Source: Sphingomonas sp. CBMAI 2297 | GTDB lineage: Bacteria > Pseudomonadota > Alphaproteobacteria > Sphingomonadales > Sphingomonadaceae | DNA: 64,000 nt | Direction of reading: 5' to 3' | NCBI RefSeq assembly: GCF_029870595.1 | Contig: NZ_JAPDIR010000015.1 | Location: 1-64,000 of the forward strand | Shown here: in pieces, positions 9,184 through 17,341 of the stretch | How the letters are laid out: the number at the start of each line of letters is the position of its first letter | Numbering within the stretch: the first letter of the stretch is position 1 | Position numbers and translations under genes: made by a program | The notes under the pieces: model-generated | Databases searched by the model: none | What the model was told of the DNA's origin: nothing | The model's input: the letters and a program-made list of their open reading frames with translations, nothing else

Positions 9184-9933
9184 ATGAAGCTCGTCCTGTC
9201 CGCCGCGCTGCTCGCGCTGGCCATGCCACTCGCTGCGCATGCCCAGACCGTCCCCGCGCCCATAACCGCCGCCCTGGGCGATGCGGGCCGCCCCCAGGCC
9301 GAGAAGGACCGCGACGCCGCCCGGCACCCGGGCGAAATCCTCGCCTTTGCCGGCATCGCGCCGGGCCAGAAGGTGGCCGACTTCATCATGGGCGGCGGCT
9401 ATTGGACGCGCATCCTCGCGCCGACGGTGGGGCCGAAGGGCAAGGTCTATGCCTATCAGCCCGCCGAGTTCATCCAGTTCCGCGCCGCCTATGCCGATGA
9501 GCAGAAGGCCGCCACCGCGGGGCGCGCCAACGTCGTTCCGCTGAGCGACAGCCTCAAGAGCTTCGCCTTCGCCGAACCGCTCGATGCAATCGTGACGGTG
9601 CAGAACTGGCACGATCTCCACCTCAAGGCCGCGCCGCCGGGAGCCGCCCGGGGAATCGCGAAGAAGCTCTACGATTCGCTCAAGCCCGGCGGCGTGCTGC
9701 TGGTGGTCGACCATGTCGCCAACGCCGATCCCGAGTTCGCCGTGCCGCAGACGCTCCACCGCATCGATCCCGCCGCCGCGCGCGCCGAGATCGAATCGGC
9801 CGGCTTCAAGTTCGAGGGCGAGCTGCCGCTGCTGCGCAATCCGAACGATCCGCGCACGGCGAACGTCTTCACGCCGGAGATCCGCGGCAAGACCGACCAG
9901 TTCATCTACAAGTTCCGCAAGCCGGCTGCCTGA
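9184..9933 (+). CDS. Exported class I SAM-dependent methyltransferase-like protein
   Basis: A 249-residue protein with a clear signal peptide (residues 1-20, ...LAAHAQ). It then has a Rossmann-like methyltransferase fold with a degenerate SAM motif, VADFIMGGGYWTRILAPTVG (about 60-79). SLKPGGVLLVVDHV (motif about 160-173) is the usual post-methyltransferase strand. The AGGAGAG ribosome-binding site lies 7 bases before the ATG. This exported family is widespread in proteobacteria and is annotated 'class I SAM-dependent methyltransferase', but a periplasmic location makes SAM use doubtful; the real activity is unknown. It is transcribed divergently from uvrC. Confidence 0.8.
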   Translation: MKLVLSAALLALAMPLAAHAQTVPAPITAALGDAGRPQAEKDRDAARHPGEILAFAGIAPGQKVADFIMGGGYWTRILAPTVGPKGKVYAYQPAEFIQFRAAYADEQKAATAGRANVVPLSDSLKSFAFAEPLDAIVTVQNWHDLHLKAAPPGAARGIAKKLYDSLKPGGVLLVVDHVANADPEFAVPQTLHRIDPAAARAEIESAGFKFEGELPLLRNPNDPRTANVFTPEIRGKTDQFIYKFRKPAA

Positions 9934-9967
9934 ACCGGCCTTGCCTCTCTCCGGCGAGGGGCGAGGA

Positions 9968-10159
9968 TCAGCGGCCGGCCGCGTTCTCCAATGCGTTCGC
10001 CCGGGCCTCGATGCGCTCCATCGCGGCCTGGGCGCGCTCGCCGACATCGTCCGCGCGCCGCTGCTCCTCCACGGCACTGCGCCACGCCACCGCGATCATG
10101 ACGACGAGCAGCAGCGCCGTGAGCGCGGTCGCGAGCTGGAGCCAGCGTTGGGTGGTCAT
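9968..10159 (-). CDS. Small membrane protein, hypothetical
   Basis: A 63-residue reading frame starting with ATG: one N-terminal transmembrane helix (about residues 8-26, LATALTALLLVVMIAVAW) followed by a charged helical tail rich in Glu, Arg and Ala (about 30-63) that could form a coiled coil. No family is recognised. It lies downstream of the histidine kinase on the same strand, 78 bases away, and may be the last gene of that transcription unit. The high third-position GC and clean topology support it being real. Confidence 0.5.
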   Translation of the reverse strand: MTTQRWLQLATALTALLLVVMIAVAWRSAVEEQRRADDVGERAQAAMERIEARANALENAAGR

Positions 10160-10237
10160 GCCGCCATCCTAGGGGCCGCGCGCGCCACCGGCAACGGCCG
10201 GCCATGCCCGGGCCCGCCGAACCCGCCGGCCCGCACG

Positions 10238-12151
10238 TCACTTTCCGCCGTCGAGCACCTGCCGCACCTTCGCGGCGAGCTGGGCGATGCTGAACGGCTT
10301 GGCGAGGAAGTCGACGTCATGGTCGAGCATCCCGTTATGGACGATCGCGTTGCGCGTATAGCCGGTGGTGTAGAGCACCGGCAGGCGCGGCAGCTGCTCG
10401 CGCATCCGCTCGGCGAGCGTGCGGCCGGTCATGTCGGGCATCACGATATCGGTGAACAGCAGATCGATGCCCGGATGCTCGCCGAGCATCGCCAGCGCCT
10501 GGACCGGGCCCGAGGCATGGATCACGACATAGCCAAGCTCGCGCAGGGCATCGACCGACATGATCCGCACCTGCTCCTCGTCCTCGACCACCAGAACGAT
10601 CTCGCCCCGGCCGCCCGGCAGCTCGGCCTCCGGCACGGGCACCGTGCGCCGGTCCTCCTCGCCGAAATGGCGGGGGATGTAGAGCTTCACCGTCGTACCG
10701 ACGCCGAGCTCGGAATAGACCTTCACATGCCCGCCCGACTGCTTGACGAAGCCATAGACCTGGCTCAGCCCGAGCCCGGTGCCCTTGCCCACTTCCTTGG
10801 TGGAGAAGAAGGGATCGAAGGCGCGCTCGATCACCTCGGCGCTCATGCCCGTGCCGGTATCGGTCACCGACACCATCACATATTGGCCGGGCGTCACTTC
10901 GGCATGGTTCGCCGAATAGGCGTCGTCGAGATAGGTGTTGGCCGTCTCGATCGTCAGCCGGCCCCCTTCGGGCATCGCGTCGCGCGCGTTGACGCACAGA
11001 TTGACCAGCGCGTTCTCCAGCTGCCCCGCGTCGATAAAGGCCGGCCACAGCCCGCCCGCCAGCACCGTCTCGAAGCGAATCGTCTCGCCGATGGTGCGGC
11101 GGAGAAGCTCGGACATGCCCGCCACCAGCCGGTTCGCGTCGAGCGCGGCCGGCGCCAGCGGCTGGCGGCGCGCAAAGGCGAGCAGGCGGGAAGTGAGCTG
11201 CGCCGCGCGCTCGGCGCCCTGGAGCGCGCTGTCGATCGACTGGGCCGCCTTGACGGGATCCTTGCCGATGCGGCGCTTGGCCATGTCGAGCGAGCCGATC
11301 ACGATCGCCAGCATATTGTTGAAGTCATGCGCGATGCCGCCGGTAAGCTGGCCGATCGTCTCCATCTTGCCGAGCTGGCGCAGCTGCGCTTCCGCCGCCT
11401 CGCGCTGCTCGCTCTCGGCCAGCAGCCGGGCATGTGCCGCCTCGGCCGCATCGCGTGCCCATGCCGCGGCATGCGCCCGCCGCATCGCCGAACGGGTGAC
11501 GAAATAGGCGACGACCGCCACGCCGATCGCCGTCACCGCAAGCCACAGGGTGAGCAACGCCGCCTGCCAGGACGCGTCGTGGCTGCGCACCGCGAACAGC
11601 CCCGCCTCATGGCTCCGCATTTCCTCGACAAGCGTGCGGATGCGGCGCATCTGGCCGAGCCCGACCCCGGACTTCACGCCCGCGGCGACGCCGGCCGTGT
11701 CGCCGCGACGGATCATCTCGACGAAATCGGTGAGGCGGTCGAGCCTCGCTTCGATCAGCCGTTGCAGCGTCGCCGCGCGGGCGCTCTGCTCCGGACTGTC
11801 CGAAACCAGCGCGCGCAGCTCCGCAAGTTCCCGGTGCAGGCCGTGCCCGCCGCTGGTGAACGGCTCCAGATAGGCGGGGTCGCGCGTGATCAGATAGCCG
11901 CGCTGGCCGGTCTCCGCCTGCTGCACGCCGGAGAGCACGCTGCTCAGCTGCTCCTCGACCTCGAGCGTGTGCGAGACCCAATGCTGCGCCTGTAGCTGCC
12001 CGCGAACGAGGAAGAGCGCCCCGACCAGCGCCGCGGCGAGCAGGGCAAAGGAAATGAGGAGCGCGATCAGCCCCGGATCGAGGCGGGCGCGGACGGTATT
12101 GCCATCCGCGCCGGAATTGGGGGCCGAACCGGAAGCCAGCCCCGCGTTCAC
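10238..12151 (-). CDS. CHASE3 hybrid sensor histidine kinase/response regulator
   Basis: A 637-residue membrane sensor. Transmembrane helix 1 is at about 29-50, a CHASE3 extracytoplasmic domain at 52-190 (with the typical ETGQRGYLIT at 80-89), and helix 2 at 198-218. A coiled segment leads to the HisKA dimer (phospho-accepting H275 in GGIAHDFNN) and an HATPase domain (N388, DTGTGM 431-436, GKGTGLGLS 456-463). A C-terminal receiver has E523/D524, phospho-site D568 and K618. The start is GTG, one base after the atpF stop, with no evident Shine-Dalgarno site, so translation probably depends on coupling to atpF. The signal sensed is unknown. See findings for the odd position behind the F0 genes. 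Confidence 0.93.
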   Translation of the reverse strand: MNAGLASGSAPNSGADGNTVRARLDPGLIALLISFALLAAALVGALFLVRGQLQAQHWVSHTLEVEEQLSSVLSGVQQAETGQRGYLITRDPAYLEPFTSGGHGLHRELAELRALVSDSPEQSARAATLQRLIEARLDRLTDFVEMIRRGDTAGVAAGVKSGVGLGQMRRIRTLVEEMRSHEAGLFAVRSHDASWQAALLTLWLAVTAIGVAVVAYFVTRSAMRRAHAAAWARDAAEAAHARLLAESEQREAAEAQLRQLGKMETIGQLTGGIAHDFNNMLAIVIGSLDMAKRRIGKDPVKAAQSIDSALQGAERAAQLTSRLLAFARRQPLAPAALDANRLVAGMSELLRRTIGETIRFETVLAGGLWPAFIDAGQLENALVNLCVNARDAMPEGGRLTIETANTYLDDAYSANHAEVTPGQYVMVSVTDTGTGMSAEVIERAFDPFFSTKEVGKGTGLGLSQVYGFVKQSGGHVKVYSELGVGTTVKLYIPRHFGEEDRRTVPVPEAELPGGRGEIVLVVEDEEQVRIMSVDALRELGYVVIHASGPVQALAMLGEHPGIDLLFTDIVMPDMTGRTLAERMREQLPRLPVLYTTGYTRNAIVHNGMLDHDVDFLAKPFSIAQLAAKVRQVLDGGK

Positions 12152-12152
12152 A

Positions 12153-12704
12153 TCAGTTCAGACGGCCAAGCCCGGCGATCGTCTGGTCGACGAGCTGCTT
12201 GTCGGCTTCGGCGCCATGCTTCTCGGCGATGATCGCGCCGGCCGCCGCGGCGGCGGCATCGGCGGCCTTGGCGCGAACCTCGGCGATCGCGGCGCGCTCG
12301 GCGGCGGCGATCTTGTCCTCGGCCATCTTGGCGCGCCGCTTGGTCAGTTCCTTCGCGTCCGCCTCGGCCTTCTTCAGCAGCGCCTTGGCCTCGGCCTCGG
12401 CATGGGCGACGATCGCGGCGGCATCCGCCTCGCTGGCGGCCGTGCGCGCCTTGGCCCTGGCCAGTTCGGCCTCCGCCTCGGCCCGGAGCGCGCTCGCCTC
12501 GTCGAGCTGCCTGCGGATCGAATCGATCTTGGCGTCGAGCATCTTGCCGATCATCGCCGGCACGCGCTTCCACAGGATGATGCCGACCACCACGAGCATC
12601 GCGATCGCGACGAAACCCGGCGCGGTAATGCCGAACGCCGACGGCTCATGATGCAGTTCCACGGTGCCGGTCTCCGCCTTCATGCCATGGGGTTGTTCAG
12701 CCAT
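12153..12704 (-). CDS. atpF: F0F1 ATP synthase subunit b
   Basis: Peripheral-stalk subunit that links the membrane F0 motor to the F1 head. The 183 residues consist of a short N-terminal tail, one membrane helix (about 27-46, PGFVAIAMLVVVGIILWKRV) and a long Ala/Glu/Lys-rich coiled coil. It is the second of two b-type genes, so the enzyme has a b/b' heterodimer, as in other alphaproteobacteria and cyanobacteria. Its start overlaps the b' gene by eight bases. Its C-terminus is followed after one base by the histidine-kinase gene. Confidence 0.95.
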   Translation of the reverse strand: MAEQPHGMKAETGTVELHHEPSAFGITAPGFVAIAMLVVVGIILWKRVPAMIGKMLDAKIDSIRRQLDEASALRAEAEAELARAKARTAASEADAAAIVAHAEAEAKALLKKAEADAKELTKRRAKMAEDKIAAAERAAIAEVRAKAADAAAAAAGAIIAEKHGAEADKQLVDQTIAGLGRLN

Positions 12705-13191
12705 TGGCCAGCGCCGCCTTCACTTGCTTGGTGACCGACACGCGGTCGGCCGTCACGCCCGAGAGCTTGGTGACGATCGCCTGGACGGCGTCCACCGTCT
12801 CGGCCTCGATCTCGCCCAGCGCCTGGGTCTTGGTCGCTTCGATGCGCACGGCGGCCTCGGCGATCCTCGCCTCGGACGCCGCGTCGCCCTTCTTCACTTC
12901 GGCCTCGGCCTTGGCGGTCGCCTTGTCCTTGGCCTGGCTCAGCGTCGCGAGCGCCGTGGTCCGGGCTGCTTCCAGCCCGGACTCGTAAGCGGCATCCGAC
13001 GCATGGGCCGCGTCTCGGGCAGCCTCGGCCGCGGCGAGGTCTCCGGCGATGCGGGCGTTGCGGTCCTCGACCGTACGCTCGATCTTCGGAACCATCGCCT
13101 TGCCGATCCCGAAATAGATGAGCGCAAACACGATCGCGAGCCAGAAGAGCTGCGACGCGTAGATCTCAGGGATTTGGGATAGCTGCGGCAT
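12697..13191 (-). CDS. atpF': F0F1 ATP synthase subunit b'
   Basis: Second peripheral-stalk subunit (also called atpG or atpX in other species). It has 164 residues: the start MPQLSQIPEIYASQLFWLAIVFALIYFGIGKAMVP gives the single membrane helix (about 12-32), followed by a charged coiled coil. SQIPEIYASQLFWL is typical of alphaproteobacterial b'. It lies between atpE and atpF in the usual alphaproteobacterial order, with 16 bases to atpE. Confidence 0.94.
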   Translation of the reverse strand: MPQLSQIPEIYASQLFWLAIVFALIYFGIGKAMVPKIERTVEDRNARIAGDLAAAEAARDAAHASDAAYESGLEAARTTALATLSQAKDKATAKAEAEVKKGDAASEARIAEAAVRIEATKTQALGEIEAETVDAVQAIVTKLSGVTADRVSVTKQVKAALANG

Positions 13192-13207
13192 TGGCTGTCC
13201 TTCGACC

Positions 13208-13441
13208 TTAGCCCTTGACGACGAACAGGATCAGGATCGCGACGACGAACGCGATCAGGCCCAGAAGCTCGGCACCGGCGAAGCCGATGAACAGGCGGCC
13301 CTGCTGGCCGTCCGCGGCACCCGGGTTGCGCAGCGCGCCCTCGAGGAACGAACCGAACACGTTGCCCACGCCGAGCGCGGCCAGGCCGATGCCGATCGCC
13401 GCGAGGCCGGCACCGATGTACATTGCACCAACGTCAGTCAT
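13208..13441 (-). CDS. atpE: F0F1 ATP synthase subunit c
   Basis: The proteolipid that forms the rotating c-ring. The 77 residues form two membrane helices (about 8-32 and 50-74) joined by the polar loop RNP (38-40). The proton-carrying acid is E58, in FAGAELLGLIAF. The first helix is very rich in Gly and Ala (GAGLAAIGIGLAALGVG), as needed for tight ring packing. There is no Na+-type ligand pattern around the glutamate, so a proton ring is expected. Confidence 0.97.
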   Translation of the reverse strand: MTDVGAMYIGAGLAAIGIGLAALGVGNVFGSFLEGALRNPGAADGQQGRLFIGFAGAELLGLIAFVVAILILFVVKG

Positions 13442-13486
13442 TTCAAGCTCCCTACGTAATCCAAAAAACCAAACGAACAGCGCGAC

Positions 13487-14260
13487 TTAGTGCAGGTGCA
13501 CCGCGTCGTGGAGATAAAGCGAGGTCAGCAGCGCGAACACATAGGCCTGGATCGCGCAGACCAGCAGCTCGAGCGCGCTCACGCCGATGATCATCAGCAT
13601 CGAGGCGAACCACACGCCATAGCCGATCCCGCCGGCGTTGAGGCCCTGCACGGCGAAGCTGCCGAACACTTCGAGCAGGATGTGCCCGGCGGTCATCGCG
13701 ACGAACAGTCGCAGGCCCAGCGAGAACGGACGCACCATGAACGAGATGAATTCCACCGGGATGATCACCGGCATCAGCCACAGCGGCGCGCCGTGCGGCA
13801 CGAACAGGCCGAAGAACTTCAGGCCGTGCTTCCAGAAGCCGACCGCGAGCACGATGGCGAACGAGAAGAAGGCCAGCACCGCGGTGACGGTGATGTGGCT
13901 GGTAACCGCGAAGGTGTGCAGCCCCGGCACCACCGCCAGCGGCAGGATGCCCACCAGGTTGGCGAACAGGATGAAGAAGAAGAGCGAGAAGATGTACGGG
14001 GCGAACTTCTTGCCGCCCTTGCCGATGCTGGTGCTCACCATCGAATCGATGAAGCCCACCGCGCCCTCGGCCATCAGCTGCCACTTGCCCGGGATCAGCG
14101 CGCGCTTCATGCCGCCCAGCATGAACACGAACAGCAGGCCTGCCACGACGAACATGAACAGGGCCGAGTTGGTGAACGAGACGTCATAGCCAAGCAGATC
14201 GAACTTGATCAGCTTGCCGACCTCGAACTGCTCCATCGGATTGATTGCGCCGGCGCTCAC
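13487..14260 (-). CDS. atpB: F0F1 ATP synthase subunit a
   Basis: Membrane stator subunit carrying the two proton half-channels. The 257 residues contain five or six membrane helices and the essential arginine R184 in the helix-4 motif SLGLRLFVAMTAGHI (about 180-194). The start was set at the GTG at 14260, because it overlaps the atpI stop as GTGA and keeps the N-terminal SAGAINPMEQF; an ATG eight codons further in (14236) is the alternative. The F1 genes are not in the window, in line with the split atp operons of alphaproteobacteria. Confidence 0.95.
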   Translation of the reverse strand: MSAGAINPMEQFEVGKLIKFDLLGYDVSFTNSALFMFVVAGLLFVFMLGGMKRALIPGKWQLMAEGAVGFIDSMVSTSIGKGGKKFAPYIFSLFFFILFANLVGILPLAVVPGLHTFAVTSHITVTAVLAFFSFAIVLAVGFWKHGLKFFGLFVPHGAPLWLMPVIIPVEFISFMVRPFSLGLRLFVAMTAGHILLEVFGSFAVQGLNAGGIGYGVWFASMLMIIGVSALELLVCAIQAYVFALLTSLYLHDAVHLH

Positions 14261-14559
14261 TCTGCCCGCTCCTTCGAAATCTTGTAGATGCTGCGGAAAG
14301 CCGCCACGAAAGACAGCGCGACGAAGCCGAGCAGGAACCACGGAAGCGTGTGCAGCCAGCTGTCGAGCGCATAGCCCAGAACGCCGCCGCCCAGCGGCAT
14401 GCCGATCAGGTCCATCAGCACGCGCGAACCCTGTTTGTAGCCCTTGGCATCGGCGGGCGCCTTGATGCCCTCGCCCGTGCGCGCAGCCTCGGCCGCTTTC
14501 GCATCGGCGATGCGGCGGTCCAGGTCGCTCGGAGCACGTTCTTGGGTCAAGGCGGTCAA
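14257..14559 (-). CDS. atpI: ATP synthase assembly protein AtpI
   Basis: A 100-residue protein at the head of the F0 operon. A charged N-terminus is followed by a pair of membrane helices (about 48-66 and 69-88). The block GMPLGGGVLGYALDSWLHTLPWFLLGFVALSFVAAFRSIYK matches the AtpI/AtpZ family, which helps c-ring assembly and has been linked to Mg2+ or Ca2+ uptake. Its stop overlaps the GTG start of atpB by four bases. Confidence 0.9.
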   Translation of the reverse strand: MTALTQERAPSDLDRRIADAKAAEAARTGEGIKAPADAKGYKQGSRVLMDLIGMPLGGGVLGYALDSWLHTLPWFLLGFVALSFVAAFRSIYKISKERAE

Positions 14560-14746
14560 GGCGTTCCAGATATGAAAAAAGCCGCCGACAGCGCCGGCGA
14601 CATTGGAGCATCGCCGGCCGTTCAGCCGCGTTGCTCGGGCGCTTTAGGAACGCTGGCGGACCGAGTCAACTCCAGGCCCGGACTCGCCGCCAAATCGGCG
14701 AAATCCTCGCCTTGAATAACGGCGCGTTTGCAGGAACAAATCGCGC

Positions 14747-15427
14747 ATGCCCGACCCCGCCGACAATAGCGGCCACCGCGCGCGCCTGCGCCGCCGCCTG
14801 TTCGAGGGCGGGCCGGACGCTTTGCTCGATCACGAACTCGTCGAATACCTCCTCGCGCTGGCGATTCCCCGGCAGGATACCAAGCCGCTGGCCAAGGCAT
14901 TGCTCCACGAATTCGGCGGCATCGCCGGACTTCTGACCGCCGATGCCGAGGCGCTGGCCCGCGTGAAGGGCATGGGCGAGACCAGCGTCGCCGCCCTGAA
15001 GACCGCCCATGCCGCGGCGCTTCGCCTGCTGCGCGCCGAAGTCGCCGAGCGCCCGGTGCTCGCCAACTGGCAGGCGCTGCTCGACTATCTGCGCGCCGAC
15101 ATGGCGCATCACGCGATAGAGCGCTTCCGCGTCCTCCACCTCAATTCCAAGAACATGCTGATCCGCGACGAGCTGATGAGCGAAGGCACGATCGACGAGG
15201 CCGCGGTCTATGTCCGCGAAGTGATCGCCCGGGCATTGGAGCTCAAGTCTGCCGCGCTGATCCTGGTCCATAACCATCCCTCGGGCGACCCCTCCCCCAG
15301 CCGCGCCGATATCGAGATCACCCGCCAGATCGCCGCCGCCGGCAAGGGGCTGGGCATCGCGGTGCACGACCATATCATCCTGGGGCGCGACGGGCATGCC
15401 TCGCTGCGGGGCCAGGGACTGATCTAG
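14747..15427 (+). CDS. radC: RadC/JAB-domain protein
   Basis: A 226-residue protein with a helix-hairpin-helix region (about 62-82, AEALARVKGMGETSVAALK) and a C-terminal MPN/JAB domain. The metal-binding JAMM motif is intact: HNHPSGDPSPSRAD at 175-188, with H175, H177 and D188. The name 'DNA repair protein RadC' is historical; the cellular function of these JAB proteins is not settled. It is transcribed divergently from the atp operon, and its stop is six bases before the next small gene. Confidence 0.9.
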   Translation: MPDPADNSGHRARLRRRLFEGGPDALLDHELVEYLLALAIPRQDTKPLAKALLHEFGGIAGLLTADAEALARVKGMGETSVAALKTAHAAALRLLRAEVAERPVLANWQALLDYLRADMAHHAIERFRVLHLNSKNMLIRDELMSEGTIDEAAVYVREVIARALELKSAALILVHNHPSGDPSPSRADIEITRQIAAAGKGLGIAVHDHIILGRDGHASLRGQGLI

Positions 15428-15433
15428 GATCAT

Positions 15434-15835
15434 ATGAAAGAAGCACGCGCCTATTGGTCCCAACTGTTCGACGTCGTGCACCCGCTACGCTGCTGGGTCC
15501 GGGTCGCCTGGCGAGAGGGCGACACGATAGAGGATGGCGATTGGGGCCAACTCCTGACGATGCCGACGGATGGGTATCTGGAGGGATCGGATGGTCCTTG
15601 GCCGCTCCGCGATGTCGAATGGGTCGAGGTGTCGATGAGCTATTTCAAGGGCGGCATGGCGGGGCACCCGCTCCGGATTGTCGATGATCGGAAAGCCGAG
15701 CTACTCGCGGGCCTGGGCGCCACGGCCTTGAGATGGGAGCTGCGCGACACCCTCTGGTCGGTGCGGAACATCTTCGAGGACGAGCGACCGGTACAGGTCG
15801 CCCGGATCGCGAACCCCTTCTTCGATCGACGCTAA
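15434..15835 (+). CDS. Hypothetical protein, probably co-transcribed with radC
   Basis: A 133-residue soluble protein beginning six bases after the radC stop, so probably in the same operon. The composition is rich in Trp (eight), Asp, Glu and Arg. No signal peptide, membrane helix or recognised motif is seen. Residues 40-70 (LLTMPTDGYLEGSDGPWPLRDVEWVEV) look like a beta-rich core. The size and Trp content resemble small immunity or Imm-like proteins, but nothing shows that directly and no toxin gene is adjacent. A hairpin 11 bases after the stop is a likely terminator. Confidence 0.65.
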   Translation: MKEARAYWSQLFDVVHPLRCWVRVAWREGDTIEDGDWGQLLTMPTDGYLEGSDGPWPLRDVEWVEVSMSYFKGGMAGHPLRIVDDRKAELLAGLGATALRWELRDTLWSVRNIFEDERPVQVARIANPFFDRR

Positions 15836-15845
15836 GGGCAAGCCA

Positions 15846-15877
15846 AACGGCCGCCGGAGGCAAGTCCGGCGACCGTT
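15846..15877 (+). terminator. Probable transcription terminator hairpin
   Basis: Inverted repeat AACGG-c-CGCCGGA / GGCAAG / TCCGGCG-a-CCGTT (12 paired bases with one mismatch) just after the radC operon and before the convergent EF-hand gene. There is no T-run, so it may work in either direction or need a factor. Confidence 0.5.
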
Positions 15878-15919
15878 CGGGAATAAGCGCCATGCGTAGT
15901 TTGGCGCGACGAAAAGGGG

Positions 15920-16450
15920 TTAGCCCGGCTGTTTCGGGGTCAGGAACACCGTGAGTTCCTGCTTGTTCACCGACGCACTCTTGTCGGTATCGGCGCTGGC
16001 GAAGGCCTGGGTCGACCAGCTGGCCGCCTCGGCGCTGCCGGGCTGGAAGCCGGGCTCCGATGCCTTGCGCAGATCGCCCATCCAGGCGGCGAATTCGGTG
16101 GCGTTCAGCTTGCCATCGGCGTCCTTGTCATAGCTGCCGAAGTCGCGGCCCACCGCCTGGGCGACCTGCTCCTGCGTCGCCGCCGGCTGGGCGGCCGGAG
16201 TCGCGGCAGGCGCGCTCGCCACCTCGGCGGGCTGAGTCGCAGGCTCGCTCGGGGCTGGGATGGCCTCGGCAGTGGTGGCCGGGGCGGCCTGGTCCTGCGC
16301 GGCGGGGGCAGCGTCGTCACTGGTCACCGGCGGCGTCGCCTGCTCGGGCGCTGGTGCGGCCTGCGCAGGCTTGTCCTGCACGGGAACCTCCTGCGCAACG
16401 GCAGGAATTGCGAAAAGCATAGACGTAGCAAGAAGCATCGGCTTCAGCAT
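15920..16450 (-). CDS. Exported EF-hand protein
   Basis: A 176-residue protein with a signal peptide (residues 1-19, ...AIPAVA|Q), a low-complexity Ala/Pro/Gln linker (about 22-95) and a C-terminal EF-hand pair. The first loop is DKDADGKLNATE (108-119), with all the Ca2+ ligand positions filled. The second is DTDKSASVNKQE (154-165), also nearly canonical. It probably binds calcium in the periplasm. Such short EF-hand proteins with a Pro/Ala linker are frequent in sphingomonads; their partner is unknown. It faces radC's unit convergently and shares an AT-rich upstream region with the divergent DUF1287 gene. Confidence 0.8.
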   Translation of the reverse strand: MLKPMLLATSMLFAIPAVAQEVPVQDKPAQAAPAPEQATPPVTSDDAAPAAQDQAAPATTAEAIPAPSEPATQPAEVASAPAATPAAQPAATQEQVAQAVGRDFGSYDKDADGKLNATEFAAWMGDLRKASEPGFQPGSAEAASWSTQAFASADTDKSASVNKQELTVFLTPKQPG

Positions 16451-16654
16451 AAGCTTATCTCCTATTCTATTCAGAATTTGTATTTACGCTCTAGCCTAAT
16501 TATATTTTGGACAATCTTCCTATCAACCGAAAATCTGGGGGTGATGTTCCACATTTCATCGGCATTAGCCTCAACACACCCCTGAACAAACTCAATTCAT
16601 CGCATTTCATTTGCGCTGTGGCGCCGCGGCAACGGCTGCGGCAGGATAGGCGAC
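16451..16654. promoter_or_regulatory. AT-rich divergent promoter region
   Basis: The 204 bases between the EF-hand gene (minus) and the DUF1287 gene (plus) are markedly richer in A and T than the surroundings, especially 16451-16610 (for example CTCTAGCCTAATTATATTTT near 16490-16508). It must hold the promoters of both divergent genes. No clear consensus -35/-10 pair or operator could be fixed by eye. Confidence 0.4.
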
Positions 16655-17290
16655 ATGATCGACCGTCGGACGATGCTGCTCGGAATGACCGCCGGCCTTG
16701 CCGGCTGCCATGGCGCGTCTCAGGCATCGAGCACGGCCGACCGACTGCATCTTCCCGCGAGCACGCCAGCCGGCAAGCTGATCGCCGCCGCCCGTACCCA
16801 GCTGGGCGTCACGCGCCGCTACGACAGTGCCTATACCAGCCTGGCCTTCCCCGGCGGGGATGTGCCGCGCGAGAAGGGCGTGTGCACCGATGTGGTGATC
16901 CGCGCCTATCGCGATGCCTTCGGGATCGACCTTCAGGCGCTGGTCAATGCCGATATGAAGCGCTCTTTCGCCGCCTACCCGCGCAAATGGGGTCTTTCCC
17001 GCCCCGATCCGAGCATCGACCATCGCCGCGTGCCCAATCTTGCCGTCTTCCTCACCCGCGCCGGCGCCCGCCTCCCGGTCCCGGCCGACGGCAAGGGCTG
17101 GCAGCCGGGCGACATCTTCACTTCCGCGCCCGCCAACGGGATGGGCGGCACCGCCACCCATATCGGCCTGGTCTCGGACCTGCCCGGCGCCCGCGCCCCA
17201 CGGATCCTCCACAATATCGGCCGGGGCGCCCGCGAGGAGGATGCGCTGCTCGATTGGCCGATCACCGGCCGCTTTCGGTGGAAAGTCTAG
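16655..17290 (+). CDS. DUF1287 family protein, probable lipoprotein
   Basis: A 211-residue protein with a short hydrophobic N-terminus ending in a lipobox-like GLAGC (C18). The DUF1287 core runs from about residue 38: AARTQLGVTRRYDSAYTSLAFPGGDVPREKGVCTDVVIRAYRDAFGID, with a conserved cysteine C77, and later GDIFTSAP, THIGLVSD (H169) and LHNIGRGA (H186). A C/H/H arrangement resembles NlpC/P60-type cysteine peptidases, to which DUF1287 is distantly related; catalysis on cell-wall peptides is an inference. It lies 51 bases before purB on the same strand. Confidence 0.8.
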   Translation: MIDRRTMLLGMTAGLAGCHGASQASSTADRLHLPASTPAGKLIAAARTQLGVTRRYDSAYTSLAFPGGDVPREKGVCTDVVIRAYRDAFGIDLQALVNADMKRSFAAYPRKWGLSRPDPSIDHRRVPNLAVFLTRAGARLPVPADGKGWQPGDIFTSAPANGMGGTATHIGLVSDLPGARAPRILHNIGRGAREEDALLDWPITGRFRWKV

Positions 17291-17341
17291 GGCACCCTTG
17301 CTAGGTGCGCCCCGACTCCCCCTTCCGGCGAAAGGCTTGCA

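Noticed and set aside
10238..14559. Complete ATP synthase operon
   Set aside because: Only F0 genes are present. The F1 genes (atpHAGDC) are absent, as expected for the split alphaproteobacterial layout.
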